Below, piece by piece: positions 49,865 to 61,614 of a stretch of DNA of 64,000 bases. The notes under the pieces are model-generated. The model was not told the DNA's origin, made no database searches, and saw only the letters and a program-made list of their open reading frames with translations. This stretch comes from Bolinopsis microptera. Lineage: Eukaryota; Ctenophora; Tentaculata; Lobata; Bolinopsidae. The translations under genes and the position numbers were made by a program. Positions within the stretch are counted from its first letter, which is position 1; each line of letters starts with the position of its first letter. The DNA is taken from NCBI RefSeq assembly GCF_026151205.1, contig NC_087078.1, positions 6,403,675 through 6,467,674 of the forward strand, given 5' to 3'.

Positions 49865-52800
49865 TCACTTATCTAATGTCGGCACCGATGTTTGAAGTGA
49901 AATAACATCCTGATAAAGCATATCCCCTTTAGTGGTGGAGATATGTTGATTTGATCCTCCTGGCCGGTCTAGTCGAGCATAAACACCGGACGTGTTTTCA
50001 GCCAACTGAGTGGTGTATTTGCTAATTGTATTGTACACACCTGTATCTTCAACATTCATTTCTTGGTTAACTGGGAGGAGCTCTTTGTTCTTGTTTATGG
50101 TTGAATAAACAAGCTGATCATCCTCAGATGGTTCCTCAGTCAGTTGTGTTATTGTATTAGTATTCAATAAGAGCGTGTCTGCATACTCCTTGCCCACATC
50201 AGTGATCTTCATTTTGAAGTCACGATTGTTGCCAGATGTTCCGTATGTCTTTTCCTCTTCGTTTCCTGAGTCATTTTGAAGATGGCTGAGGTGAGAATAA
50301 ACTTCCTCTTTCTCCTTTTCTGGAAACTCGGATTGGCTGTCTGTCGAGTATGAGGATTCTTCGTTGATTGTTGCGTTAAGATTATACACTGCAGTTTCTT
50401 CATGATGCCCGATTTGGAGTCTATTGGAAAGTGCTGACTGTTCCAATTGATCGTGATTTGAGTAAGCTTCTATTGGCTCTATGAAGACATCAGCATATTC
50501 CGGCTCTACAGTATTCTCAGTTGCATTAACATTAAGGTTATTGAGTGTTGAATAGGCAACCTCTTCACCATTAAAGCAGATCTTATTAATCAGATGAGAA
50601 GCAGATTGATTTATCTTTGTCGGAGTGCTTTGATTCTTCTCACCAGTATCAAGATGTGGATGAATACCGGGTGCATTTCCTTCAGCCAACTGAGTGGGGT
50701 ATTTGCTAATTGTATTGTACACACCTGTATCTTCAACATTCATTTCTTGGTTAACTGGGAGGAGCTCTTTGTTTATGGTTGAATAAACACGCTGATTATC
50801 CTCAGATGGTTCCTCAGTCAGTTGTGTTATTGTATTAGTATTCAATAAGAGCGTGTCTGCATACTCCTTGCCCACATTAGTGATCTTCATTTTGAAGTCA
50901 CGATTGGTACCAAATAATCCAAATGAGCTTCTTTTGTCATTTTTGGAGTGATCTTCAAGATGGCTGAGGTGAGAATAGATTTCCTCTTCTTCTTCGTCGG
51001 TATAGTTGGATTGAACGCCCTTTGAGTTTGATTGTCCGTTGATTGATGAGTAAAGATCATACGTTTGAGCGTCTTCATGAACTTGGATTTGGACTCCCTT
51101 TTCTGCTGACTGTTCCTCTTCATCGTGGTTTGAGCAGGCAGCGTGGAGCGGTTCAAGTAGAATTACAGTGTCATCAGCATATCCTGCGTCTTCGGTATTC
51201 TCAGTTGCATTAACATTAAGGTTATTTAGTGTTGAGTAGACAACCTCTTCACCATTAAAGCAGATCTCATTGCCCCCAAGATGAGTTTCATATTCCCCGC
51301 CAGCATCAACATATTCATCCGTCACATCTTCCACATTTTCTCGTGCATTGCCTTTACTTTGTTTGCAATGTTTCAATAAGAAGAGCCCGATTATGCAGAA
51401 AAATAAAAAGAGTAGTCCTGCACCAGCTGTTGCTCCAGCGATTATGGCGATATTCATATTTTTCTTGGTTTTTGAATCGTCTGTTTTTTCATCCTTGTGA
51501 GTAGAGCAGTTAATGGATTTGCATTGATCACAGTCACCTCCAGTCTTTCCTTCTTGGCATATCCTCGCTCCTGTGGTTTGATTACACTGGTAGTTTCCAG
51601 GAACTGGTCCACAGTGCACATTACACTTACCTTCTGGGTAATAATGTGTGGCACATACAGCACAGTCGTATCCATCAAAGTTACTCTTGCATTGATCACA
51701 ACTCTGTCCTATCTTTTTGTTTTTACACTCATCGCAAGCGTCTCCTGATTTTCGCTCGTCGCATATTTTCTCTCCTGTACTTGTGTCACAAGTGTAGTTA
51801 CCTGGTTCTGGTTCACAGTAATTGTCACATATCTCTTGTGGGTAGAAGTGGTTCCAGCACTCCTTGTCTCCTAATGTATCGCAAGTGAAGTTAGCTGAAG
51901 TGTCGTTACACAACTTGGAGCAATTTTTCCCAAAGTGGTGAGTGAGGCATTGCTCACAATTTGATCCAGTTCTGTTCCCAACACACTGCTTTACTCCATC
52001 ATCACTGCAAGTGTAGTTTCCCTCCTCGGGCTCACAGACCACATTGCATTCTCCCTCTGGGTAATAATTACCAATACAGTGCTCACAATTATCTCCAGCC
52101 TTCTTACTATAGCAGATCTTCTCTCCTGTACTTGTGTCACACGAGTAGTTTCCTTCCACTGGTTTACAGTATGTGTCACATATCTCTTGTGGGTAGAAGT
52201 GGTCCCTGCACTCCTTGTCTCCTGATCCATCACATGTATAGCTTGTTGAAGTTTCATTACAGAACTTAAAACAATCCACTTTGTAGTAGTTAATCTTACA
52301 ACTTTCACAATAAGAACCATCCCAATTTCCCTGGCAATTCCTTTCTCCGGACGGTTTGCAGTCGTATTTCCCCACTTCTGGCGAGCAGAACACATTGCAT
52401 TCTCCTTCTGGGAAGTTATTCTCAACACAGTCTTCGCAGTCTTCTCCAGCCTTCTTACCATAGCAGATCTTCTCTCCTGTAGTTTGGTCACAAGTGTAGT
52501 TACCTGGGACAGGTTCACAGTAATTGTCACATTTCTCGTCTGGGTAGTAGTGGTCCCTACAGTCTTTGTATCCTGATTCATCGCATGTGTAGTTTTCATT
52601 TTGGGAGCAAAAATTGGAACAATCCTTTCCGTAATAGTTTGTCTCACAAGAATTGCAACCTCGCCCAGTAAAGTGCTGATCACAGCTTATCAGTTTATAT
52701 TGGATAATGAGAGTTGCGGTTTTTGTTGTGTAAGTCTCTTCGATCCAACTGGAACGTTTCGTAACATTGGAAAATGGTAGCGTCAAATCACTCATTGTTC

Positions 52801-53434
52801 TTATGAAATCATCTTTGTTTGGATGTATATCTTCATCATACACAGATATAGAAAAAATTATATCATTATTTGTAGGAATCATTAAATCAATCGGATCTCT
52901 CAAGCCATCCACTGTGCTGAAATGAACTGTTGCACTGTTCGCTGTGTCCTCAGTTCGAGCAATTGTATAGGTTATATTACCGTCCGTATCGTGGAATTCA
53001 ATAGGTTTAAAGTAGAAGTCACACCCACCTTCAAACCATCCATCGCAGGATTTTGAATCTGTGTAAGTCAGAAATTGCACTTGACCTTGTCCACTGCAGT
53101 AAAACCCAGCCTGTGAGTGAGTTTCGAATTGCAATAGAATTAAATGATGAAAATTCTATTCAGTATTCGTACCTACTATTTGTACAGAAACCATAGTTGA
53201 GATGCAATCATTAATCAATATTAGCTGAAAGCAATTTTTTCCAACCAATGAGCTACCAATGAGTCTGCATACTCCACGCTGCCCTTACGTTTTCACGTTT
53301 CATGTGACCAAACGAATACGCGTAAACGAGTCCAAAAGAAACAGTAAAAGTAGGAAATATATAAAATTCTAATCTGGCTTAAATAATCTTACCAAAAGAA
53401 GTTGTCCTGTTACCAAGAATACTAGTGCTCTCAT
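49865..53434 (-). CDS. Receptor A: MNNL-like, multi-DSL, TM, poly-tyrosine tail (complete)
   Basis: Exon 1 is 53393-53434 (MRALVFLVTGQLLL, signal peptide core), exon 2 is 49865-53110, phase 0; 1095 aa. Residues about 15-155 form a C2-like N-terminal domain resembling the Notch-ligand MNNL module. Residues about 157-550 hold roughly a dozen DSL-type cysteine modules (C-x6-YYG-x2-C-x3-C ... NYTCD ... GEKIC ... AGxxCxxC). One TM helix is at about 567-594 (IAIIAGATAGAGLLFLFFCI). The 500-residue tail has 25 tyrosines, 12 in YxxI/L/V form (VYSTL, LYSSI, IYSHL, VYNTI, VYARL and others), and a 228-residue tandem duplication. Expected at the plasma membrane; the tail motifs are the kind bound by SH2 proteins after phosphorylation. 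Function is unknown; a recognition or signalling receptor is inferred. Confidence 0.88.
49960..51285 (-). repeat. Tandem duplication inside the receptor A tail (period 684 bp)
   Basis: Copy 1 (about 50645-51285) and copy 2 (about 49960-50600) both start at ICFNGEEV.YSTLNNLNVNA and continue through DFKMKIT(N/D)VGKEYADTLL, NTNTITQLTEEPSED, VYSTINK and VNQEMNVEDTGVYNTISKY. The offset is 684 bp (228 codons), measured at the ACCTCTTCACCATTAAAGCA block. The middles are more diverged. Near the end, VYARL of copy 2 is IHPHL in copy 1. Confidence 0.85.
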
Positions 53435-54387
53435 CTATCTGCCTGCTGCTACCACCAAACTGTCGGGGCATAATGAGTACATCAAAAAATACAAGTCTTC
53501 AATGGCATTACAAATGTGGAAAGAGGTAAACAATATTTGCCAGCACGATGTAAAAAAGGATGTATTACTGAGTAGTGAGTATACACGATGTGAGTATTAA
53601 CTTGACCCTGGTCGGAGTTTGAACTTCCTCTTAACTGCTCGATCTACTCCTTAAACATATTGAGGTATTGACGTGGTACTGTTTCAACTTATTGACGTGG
53701 TAGAATTCAACTTACTACGGAGACACAACTCAGTACTCAACACAAGCATTTCACTCTCAAATTACTTGTTAATTCTATGAAGTGTAGCTTTAATATTTGG
53801 CTATCAAAGTATTAGTAAACAAATACTGATGAGTTTTGTCTGCATTTCCAGACTGAATGTTATGATGAGATGATGTTAAATTGTGCATATTGCAGTTTTT
53901 AAATCCTTTGCTAAACTACACGAAATAAGATGACAACTTTTTGATCATTTGTATTGACCAATTTAGTACTATTAGTATTATCGATGGTTCACTCTGCCAT
54001 TAACGTTTTCAATTACGTCTCCGTACTTTTCATAATTTCTGACATTTTAATATGTCACACTTTGTAATTCTGTGAATATTTGAGTACATTGAAACAAATC
54101 ATCTAGTCTAATCATAATCTGAAATTTGTAGTGAAAATCAACATCAAAATGAATTTTATTCTCATTCTACACTCGAACTCGTACAAAATAATAATTTGAA
54201 TGCCCAATGCTTGAATTTTATTATAGTAAAAATGACAATGATCAATAGTAAATAGAAAAAAAATTCATGATTTAAAAATCCAATAACTTCCAAATTACTC
54301 GTTATATGATGAAAATATGAATAACAATATGCCACGAATAACTTAACATCGACGCACTTAAACCCACTTAATTAAACACTCCTCAAA
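53435..54387. other. Spacer between receptors A and B
   Basis: About 950 bp holding the presumed promoter of receptor A (right of 53434) and the 3' end of receptor B. No repeat or other gene was recognised. Confidence 0.5.
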
Positions 54388-57300
54388 TCAAACTAATTCA
54401 GTAACTGTAATGTAAGTAGCTTCTTCCCCACACTCATCTTCAGCACCAGGATTACTAAACATCACGTGTTCATCTTTCCCTCTGCTCTTCACAAACGCCA
54501 CATCAGCATACATCTCACCATCTTCCACTGGAGCAGCTGTCGAGTTTCTGGAATTTCTTTTGTTCAATTGAGCATAGACATTTTGGTCTTCATCTGCGGG
54601 TTGATGATTTGCTGTTGTGATGGTGATATCAGCATAGGTTTCATCTTCCTCGGACTGGTTGTCATGGATATTGTGAGGCTTGGTGGTCCTGTCTAGTCGG
54701 GAATAGACATTTTCTTCGTCTGTTGCTGGGAAATGTTCCGCATACCTATCTTCTTCCTCAAAAGCTTCTCTCTCTGCTTGGGTATTATCCTCTTTTGCTG
54801 TTCTGTCCAACTTTGCGTATATATCTGGTTCATCCGTTGATACAGAAATCACATGATCTGCGTACCTTTCTTCTTCTTCACGATCTTGTCGCTCTCTTTG
54901 GGATTTATTCGATTTTTCTCCTCTGTCTAACTTTGCATAAACATCTTGTTCATTCACTCCGGGAAAATTTAACTGATTTTTGGCGACTGTTACCATAGAG
55001 GCGTCTGCATACCTTTCTTCCTCTTCCTCCTCCTCTTCCTCCTCCTCCGTATTATATTCACTCGGTATCATGGTGGTCTGTGGTTTGGCTTTAAGAGATT
55101 TACGAGATCTGTCCAGTCGATCATAAACATCTTGCTCATCTGTCGCTGCTGGTGAAAGAGGCCGTTTATCTACTGTTGCATAGACCGGCGATTTATTAAT
55201 AGTTGAGTATAGAGCACAAGGATTTTCAACCAGCTCAATATGATCATTTGAACATTCTCCTTTGCCATTCTTTTGTCTCCTCCTGGCTGCCACTAAAATC
55301 CCCAAAAGTACCAGGAGAATGACCAGTGCGACCCCTCCACCAGCCCCTCCAATAATTGCAGTTCTGTCAGCGTCTTTTACCTTTTCTTTATGTCCACCAT
55401 CATCAGGAGCTACACAGTTTTTATCCGCTAGTGCTTTGGAGTTTAAACATATCTTGTTACCATCTTCAGAGCAGTTGAAATTCGTGGTTTCCTTACAGAA
55501 CTTTGCGCATGTTCTCCCATAATAGTTTTCTATGCAAGATGTGCAGTCTGGACTAGCTCTGTTTTTAACACATAGCTTCTCTCCATCATCACTGCAAGTG
55601 TAATTACCCTCCTCGGGCTCACAGAGCATTTTGCATTCTCCCTCTGGGTAATAATTATCAATACAGTGCTCACAATTATCTCCAGCCTTTTTACCATAGC
55701 AGATCTTCTCTCCTGTAGCGTTGTCACACGAGTAGTTACTAGGTTCAGCAAGACAAAACTTATCGCACTGCTGTGCTGGATAGTAGTCTTCCCTGCAGTC
55801 TCTGTCTCCAGTTTTATTGCATGTATAGCCCACTGATGTTTTGTTACAGAACTTTGAACAATCTGTTCCAAAGTAATCTAGGGCACATGAATCACATTCA
55901 GTACCATTCCAGTTTGAAAAGCAAACTTTATCTCCTTGGTCGCTGCAATTGAATTTCCCAGTTTCTGGCTGACAGAACACACCACATTTTCCTTGCGGAT
56001 AGTAATTCACTGCACACTGGTCACATTGTTTTCCAGTTGTTCTGTTCCCACATATTTTCTCACCAGTCGTAGAATTGCAGGTGTAGAAACCGGTTTTTGG
56101 ATTACAGAACGTATCACACTGCTGATTTGGGTAAAAGTTGTCCTTGCATTTTTTATCTCCTGAATCATCACATGTGTTGTTTGCTGTCTCATTACAGAAC
56201 TTGGAACAATCTGGTCCGAAGTAATTGAGAGAGCATGAATCACATTCAGTACCATTCCAGTGTCCTAGACAAACTTTATCTCCTTTGTCACTGCAATTGT
56301 ACTTTCCTGTTACAGAAACACATGATTTATCACATTGTTGTTTCGGATAGAAGTTGTCCTTGCAAACTTTGTCTCCTGATCCATCACACGTGTATTGCTC
56401 AGTTTCGTTGCATAACTTGGAACAATCTGATCCATAATAATGATTGATACATGAATTACAGTCAGCACCATTCCAGTTTCCTAGACACACTTTATCTCCT
56501 TGGTCGCTGCAGTTATACTGTCTTGAAACTGGCTCACAGAACACATCACATTGTTGCTGTGGATAGTAGTTGTCTTTGCAGTCTTTTTGTCCTGAATCAT
56601 CACATCTGTATTTGGCAGTTTCGTTGCAGAAATCGGAACAAGTAGGTCCATAATAATGAGTAATACATGAATCACAATCAGTACCATCCCAGTGTCCTAG
56701 ACACACTTTGGTTCCTTGATCAGTGCAATTGTACTGTCCTACTACAGGCTTACACAGAACATCACATGTTCCATTAGGATAGTAGTTTAGGGCACAAGAA
56801 TCACAGTCAGTACCTTTCCAGTTTGCAAAGCACACTTTATCTCCTTGGTTGCTGCAATTGAACTTTCCTGTTTCTGGTTCACAGAAAACATCACAGGAAA
56901 TTCCGTAATAATGAGTAATGCATGAATCACATTCAGTACCATTCCAGTGTCCTAGACACACTTTTGTTCCTTGATCAGTGCAATTGTACTGTCCTACTAC
57001 AGGCACACATAGAACATTACATGTTCCATTAGGATAGTAGTTTAGGGCACATGAATCACAGTTTGCTCCAACAAAACCTATTTTACATTGATCACAGTTC
57101 AGTCCAGCTTTATTATTCACACATATTTTATCTCCAGTTGTACTATCACAAGTGTAGTTTCCAAGCACAGGTTTACAATACTTGTTACACAGTTCGGTAA
57201 AATAGTTCGTTTCACAAAAGTTGCATCCTAGTCTGGTATAATTACCATCACACTGTGTAAGTTTATATTTGACAGTAAATTTCATAACTGGGTTTGAGCT

Positions 57301-57894
57301 GGTTGTTATTGCCTGTTTCCAATTATCACCAACTGATACAGTGCTAAATGGAACCATGAAATCTGTTATTTCTCTTATCTTATCATCACCACTACCCCAG
57401 TCATAATCCCACACCGTGGTAACAATTTTAACTGTCTTATTTGTAGGAATATTGATCTGAATTGGACTGCTGAGCTGACTGACCGTAGTCAAATCAACAT
57501 TAGCTGTGTCATCGGTAGCGTCAGTTCTTACTATGCTCCACAGATCATTTCCGTTACCGTCTTGAATCTTCAGTGGTTTGAAGTAAAAGTCACACTTTTC
57601 ACCACAGGCAGATTTGTCCTCATATCTCATAAACTCGATTTCACCAATCCCTCTAGAGTACAGTTCCTCCTGGTATGAAAGTGAAGAATTTAAAGAATAT
57701 TATTTATGAATAATCTGTTTTATCGATTAAAAAAAAAGAAAGATACTATTTAATCAGTTATAATATCATGATAATGTTGTGCTTTTAAGGAAATCTGTGT
57801 AAATCTGTAGATTTTCATTTAAGATAAAATTCGAGAAAATAGTCGAATAACATACCATAAGTAGGAACTGTAAAACCATAAATAGCACCAGCAT
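54388..57894 (-). CDS. Receptor B: MNNL-like, multi-DSL, TM, poly-tyrosine tail (complete)
   Basis: Exon 1 is 57856-57894 (MLVLFMVLQFLLM), exon 2 is 54388-57669, phase 0; 1106 aa. The same gene plan as receptor A. The N-terminal C2-like domain starts ELYSRGIGEIEFMRYE and is followed by about 15 DSL-type modules with many N-x-S/T sites. The TM helix (about 783-807) is glycine-rich at its start (IIGGAGGGVALVILLVLLGI) with an RRR stop-transfer. The tail (about 300 aa) has 14 tyrosines, ten followed by xxI/L/V. It is built from a repeated couplet: an acidic stretch plus YAD(x), then about 15-25 residues later (D/E)x(V/I)Yx(K/R)LDR (VYDRLDR, VYAKLDR, IYAKLDR, VYSRLDR). Such paired YxxL motifs recall ITAM/ITIM tails, although the -2 residue often departs from the ITIM rule. 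Confidence 0.88.
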
Positions 57895-58506
57895 CCGCAC
57901 AACAAAGCATCAATACTTCAACTAGTATCCATGAATCAACCTACAACTGAGAAAACGCCAGAGTTACAAAAGGGATAAGATAATTCAGTTGCTCGCTGTT
58001 GTGCATACGTCAGTTGTTAGCGGTAGATTCGAGTGTCATTCATATGCTATCAGGTTTCTCTTTGTCAAGGGGTGAAACTTAAGAATTTGGTTCTATCCAG
58101 ATAATATGATGCTGAGCTGGGAGCACTTTTCACCTTCAGACGTTTTGCTTTAGATACTTAGATTCAATAGTATTCGGGCCTAATTTCGTAAAACTTGGAT
58201 AGTTGTACATTGTTGTGAAAAGAAACTTGATTATCCTAATATTTTGTTCGTCATTCGTTAGAAGTTTTATGTTCACTTAAGGATAAACTCTAATTTTGGT
58301 CTTATCTAACATTATTTTATCGTATCGAAGTGCACGACTTAAGTCAAAAGCAGAAAGTTGTGAAACTTAAAACTGACAATTTGTTACCATATGTCCGACT
58401 TGTAAATAGAGAAGGGCCCCGAGTATTATTTATTAATCAACTATATACAGCAAACACAAGATAATATAAATTAAATCATAAAATCGAGTGGCCGAGTAGT
58501 CTCGAC
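57895..58506. other. Spacer upstream of receptor B / 3' end of LINE
   Basis: Contains the presumed receptor B promoter and, at about 58400-58506, the 3' UTR of the minus-strand LINE. Its exact 3' end and target duplication could not be resolved. Confidence 0.45.
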
Positions 58507-61500
58507 TCACCCATAGCTTCTCCATAGACGTCTATCATGAGCTTTGTACACTAAATCGTTGAAATTACTTAAACTAAATCTTTTATTTACAATCACAATA
58601 ATTTGTTTTGTCATAATGTCTTTTAATAATAAATCAAATAAATTTGAACGAGGTCTGCCCCTCCTTCCTTTGTAGTCAAAACATCCTAAACATGCAAATC
58701 TGAAAGATAAGAAGGCGGGAGTGTCATCACCGCTTCTGAGAACGTGCCCAAGCATCTTCCATCTTGCTTTCTTGATCCTTTCAGTAAGGGGTCTGACATT
58801 ACATCTCTTATATAAATTCTCGTTACTGATAACCGTAGGCCAATAGGTGTTGATTATCTGTCTCAGATGCTTCCTTTGAAGAACGTCGACAGATGCCATT
58901 ACGGTTTCAGGAGCAGCCCAGCTGCTACAGTTATACAACAACACTGAAGTGACAAGAGCTTCGTACAGCTTCAGCTTTCTACTCTCACTGATCTGAACAG
59001 AACTATTCAACCAGACTTTCTTGTAGGTGTAGAAGGCAACATTGGCTTTGTTGCGTCTGTTGACAATATCTCTTTCTGAACAGAGCTTTGATCCTAATAG
59101 CACTGACTCTCGCCACTCTTCATCTCCTCTAATTTTATTGCCATGGGCATCTAAAGCATCTGTATCTGCCAAATACACTCTTGTAAACACCGTCTTTGAT
59201 TCGTTAACAAAGAGACTCCAATCCTTTAGTATATCACTGGCAATCTCTAGTATCTTCACCAGGCTCTGACCATCTTCACTCAGAAGCTCAGCATCATCAG
59301 CATAGGCGGACTCTAACGGGAGGCCTCTATCAGAGACTGGGGGGTTCGGTCTAGGAATCGTGACACTGATCACGGCTCTGATGTGATTCAGGGCACCGGC
59401 AAGGGTCAATGTAAACACTTTACCTGCCAGACTGTCTCCCTGGTAAGCGCCAATATTAATCACAAATTCACCAGACTCAGATCTGTTGACCGTCACCTTG
59501 AGCTTTGTATTTGAGAGGAGGTACTGAACTAGGCGAATGTCGTCTCTAGAGCATCCTGCATCAATGAGGAGGTTAATGATGGTCTGTCTGCGGATAGTAT
59601 TAAACGCAGCGGTCATGTCAATGTTGATTTTACTATACTCAAACTCGCGCCTGGTAACCACTGATGTCAACATTCTCTGAGACCATACCAGGTCAGCACA
59701 ACTGCGACCCTGCTTGTATGCCGCCTGCCAAGGTCCAGTGTACATATCAACGTGGTAATTGATTCTGTTCAAGGCTACGAGGGATAGGACTTTTCTAGTT
59801 CCATTTAGCAATGTGAGGGGCCGGATAGACTTTATCGGACCTCGGGGTTTTCCTGGCTTCTGAAGGGGTGTCAGGATACCTTCTCCAATAGCTGGGATGT
59901 ATGTGTTGGTCTCAAAGGAGAGATTGTAGATCCTAGCCAACTCACAGTGGAGGGGATATCCAGCAGCTTTCATTAGCTCATTAGGTATACCGTCAGGGCC
60001 ACACGCTCTACCGGATTTCAGCTTCATAACAGCACGGCCAACTTCTTCAGGTGTTATGGGACAGAGGAGGCTTCCAGGAGGGTCTATGAATGCTGGGAGG
60101 TGGGGTTCATCTTTGTCATTGAACTCATTATTAAAGTATTCTTTAATAGCTTCTGCTTTTAATGAGTCAGAACCTAAGGTGTTCCCGTCTGCATCGTGGA
60201 CAGTCACTCCGTCTTTCTTCATCCTACTCTGGGCCAAAGTTCTATTCGCTTCAAACATGCTTCTGCAGCTGTCGGTGTTGTTGATGACATCTACTAGGGC
60301 GTTAGCTGCGGCCTCATTGATGGATTTCAACCTCTTTTTGATGGTACGTTTGAGATGGTTGATTCTTTTTCTGAGGTCACTCCTGTCGCTTATCCCTGTG
60401 AGGCTACATTCTTGCTGAAGGGACTTTCTCTCTGCTGAAAGTTTAACGACAGTTGGATCGTCGCTGTACTGATGAGGCTTCCCCGGGGGCACTTTACCAA
60501 CCACCTGGACGGCACATTTACTCAATATACCAAATATATCAGAATTTTCAGAAATAGCATTATTAGTTAAAACTCTACAATCAATATTACTTTTAAAGGA
60601 ATCAAAAAATTTAGACTTAATATCAGAATCATTAAGGCGATTGACATCAAACCTTATTTTGTCAGACCTGGGCCGCTTATGTACAATGTATTCACAACCA
60701 AGTTTAAAACGTGCGACCACAGGTTTATGGTCAGATTTCACAAAATCACCGCAAAAAGAGCGGGAGTCTGTTAAACAGACTTTAAAGTTAGTACGACATA
60801 AAATATAATCAATTTGTTTAAAATAGTTCACAGTGTCTTTTGAACCCTTGGGTCTACCCTTGGGAACACATCTAGCCTTCCAGGTGGTAATATGCTTCGC
60901 TCTGTGTTGGAACGCAGTATTGCACGCAAACAGACCATTATCAACAATAAAGTCCAGTAGGAACTCACCGTTCCTGTTTCTCAGACCATTACCGAACTGA
61001 CCAATATGATTATTAAGGCCAGCATCATACTCTTTCCTACTGCATCTCCCAAGGCGGGCGTTAAAATCTCCAGCAACAAACAAATCGAATCGAGCTGGGA
61101 TATTGATAGCAGTTTTCAGATCATTGAAATATGATTGTAACAATGGGGAGTTACCTGTGACCCTACTGATGTCATCATCGACAATCTTCTTGGTTGGTCC
61201 GTACACGTTAACGATCCTGATCATACGATGAGATCCGTTGTGTTCTGTGAGTCTTATATCAATGAAAGCCACTCTGTTACTAAGTGATCTCCATGCAACA
61301 ATAGAAGGTACAAGGGCTGGGCAGATTAGAAAACCGAGACCATAATGATACCAATTGTCTGATTGGGCTAGAGTTACAAGTTTGTGACCGTCAATAATTG
61401 TTTCCTCGAAGTCTCGGCATTTTGTCTCTTGGAGACACACTACATCAAAATGATAACGTTTAGCGTCACTTACTAAATGTTCTCTCCTAAGAATGTTACC

Positions 61501-61614
61501 TTTAATACCATTGAGGTTCCAACTTGAAATGTTCAGAGTCGAAGACATCGGCATAAGGAGAAGTAAGGTGAGCAAAGGTAGACTTCTAGCGAGCACGTAT
61601 GTTACAACTGCCAT
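58507..61614 (-). mobile_element. Intact-frame APE-RT LINE (RTE-like) between receptors B and C
   Basis: One frame of about 1,000-1,035 codons. AP endonuclease: NISSWNLNGIKG, CLQETKC, VNVYGPTKK, FVAGDFNARLG, NTAFQHRAKHITTW, QIDYILCR, KSDHKPVVA. Reverse transcriptase: GPDGIPNELMKAAG, RPLTLLNGTRKVLS, INIDMTAAFNTIRR, GAYQGDSLAGK and the catalytic ESAYADDAELL (about codon 778). The C-terminus has RWKMLGHVLRSGDD and GRRGRPRSNLFDLL. The single-ORF layout with that C-terminal motif suggests an RTE-like clade. ATGs at 61614 and 61548 are both possible; the second sits just before the endonuclease, the first would add a hydrophobic leader. No internal stop is present, so the copy may be young or active. 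Confidence 0.9.

Noticed and set aside
50887-51156. Alternative-frame ORFs over receptor exons (also 51991-52683, 55530-55871, 56007-56255)
   Set aside because: They are out-of-frame shadows of the cysteine-rich repeats and the acidic tails; their Thr/Arg-rich peptides mirror the main frame.
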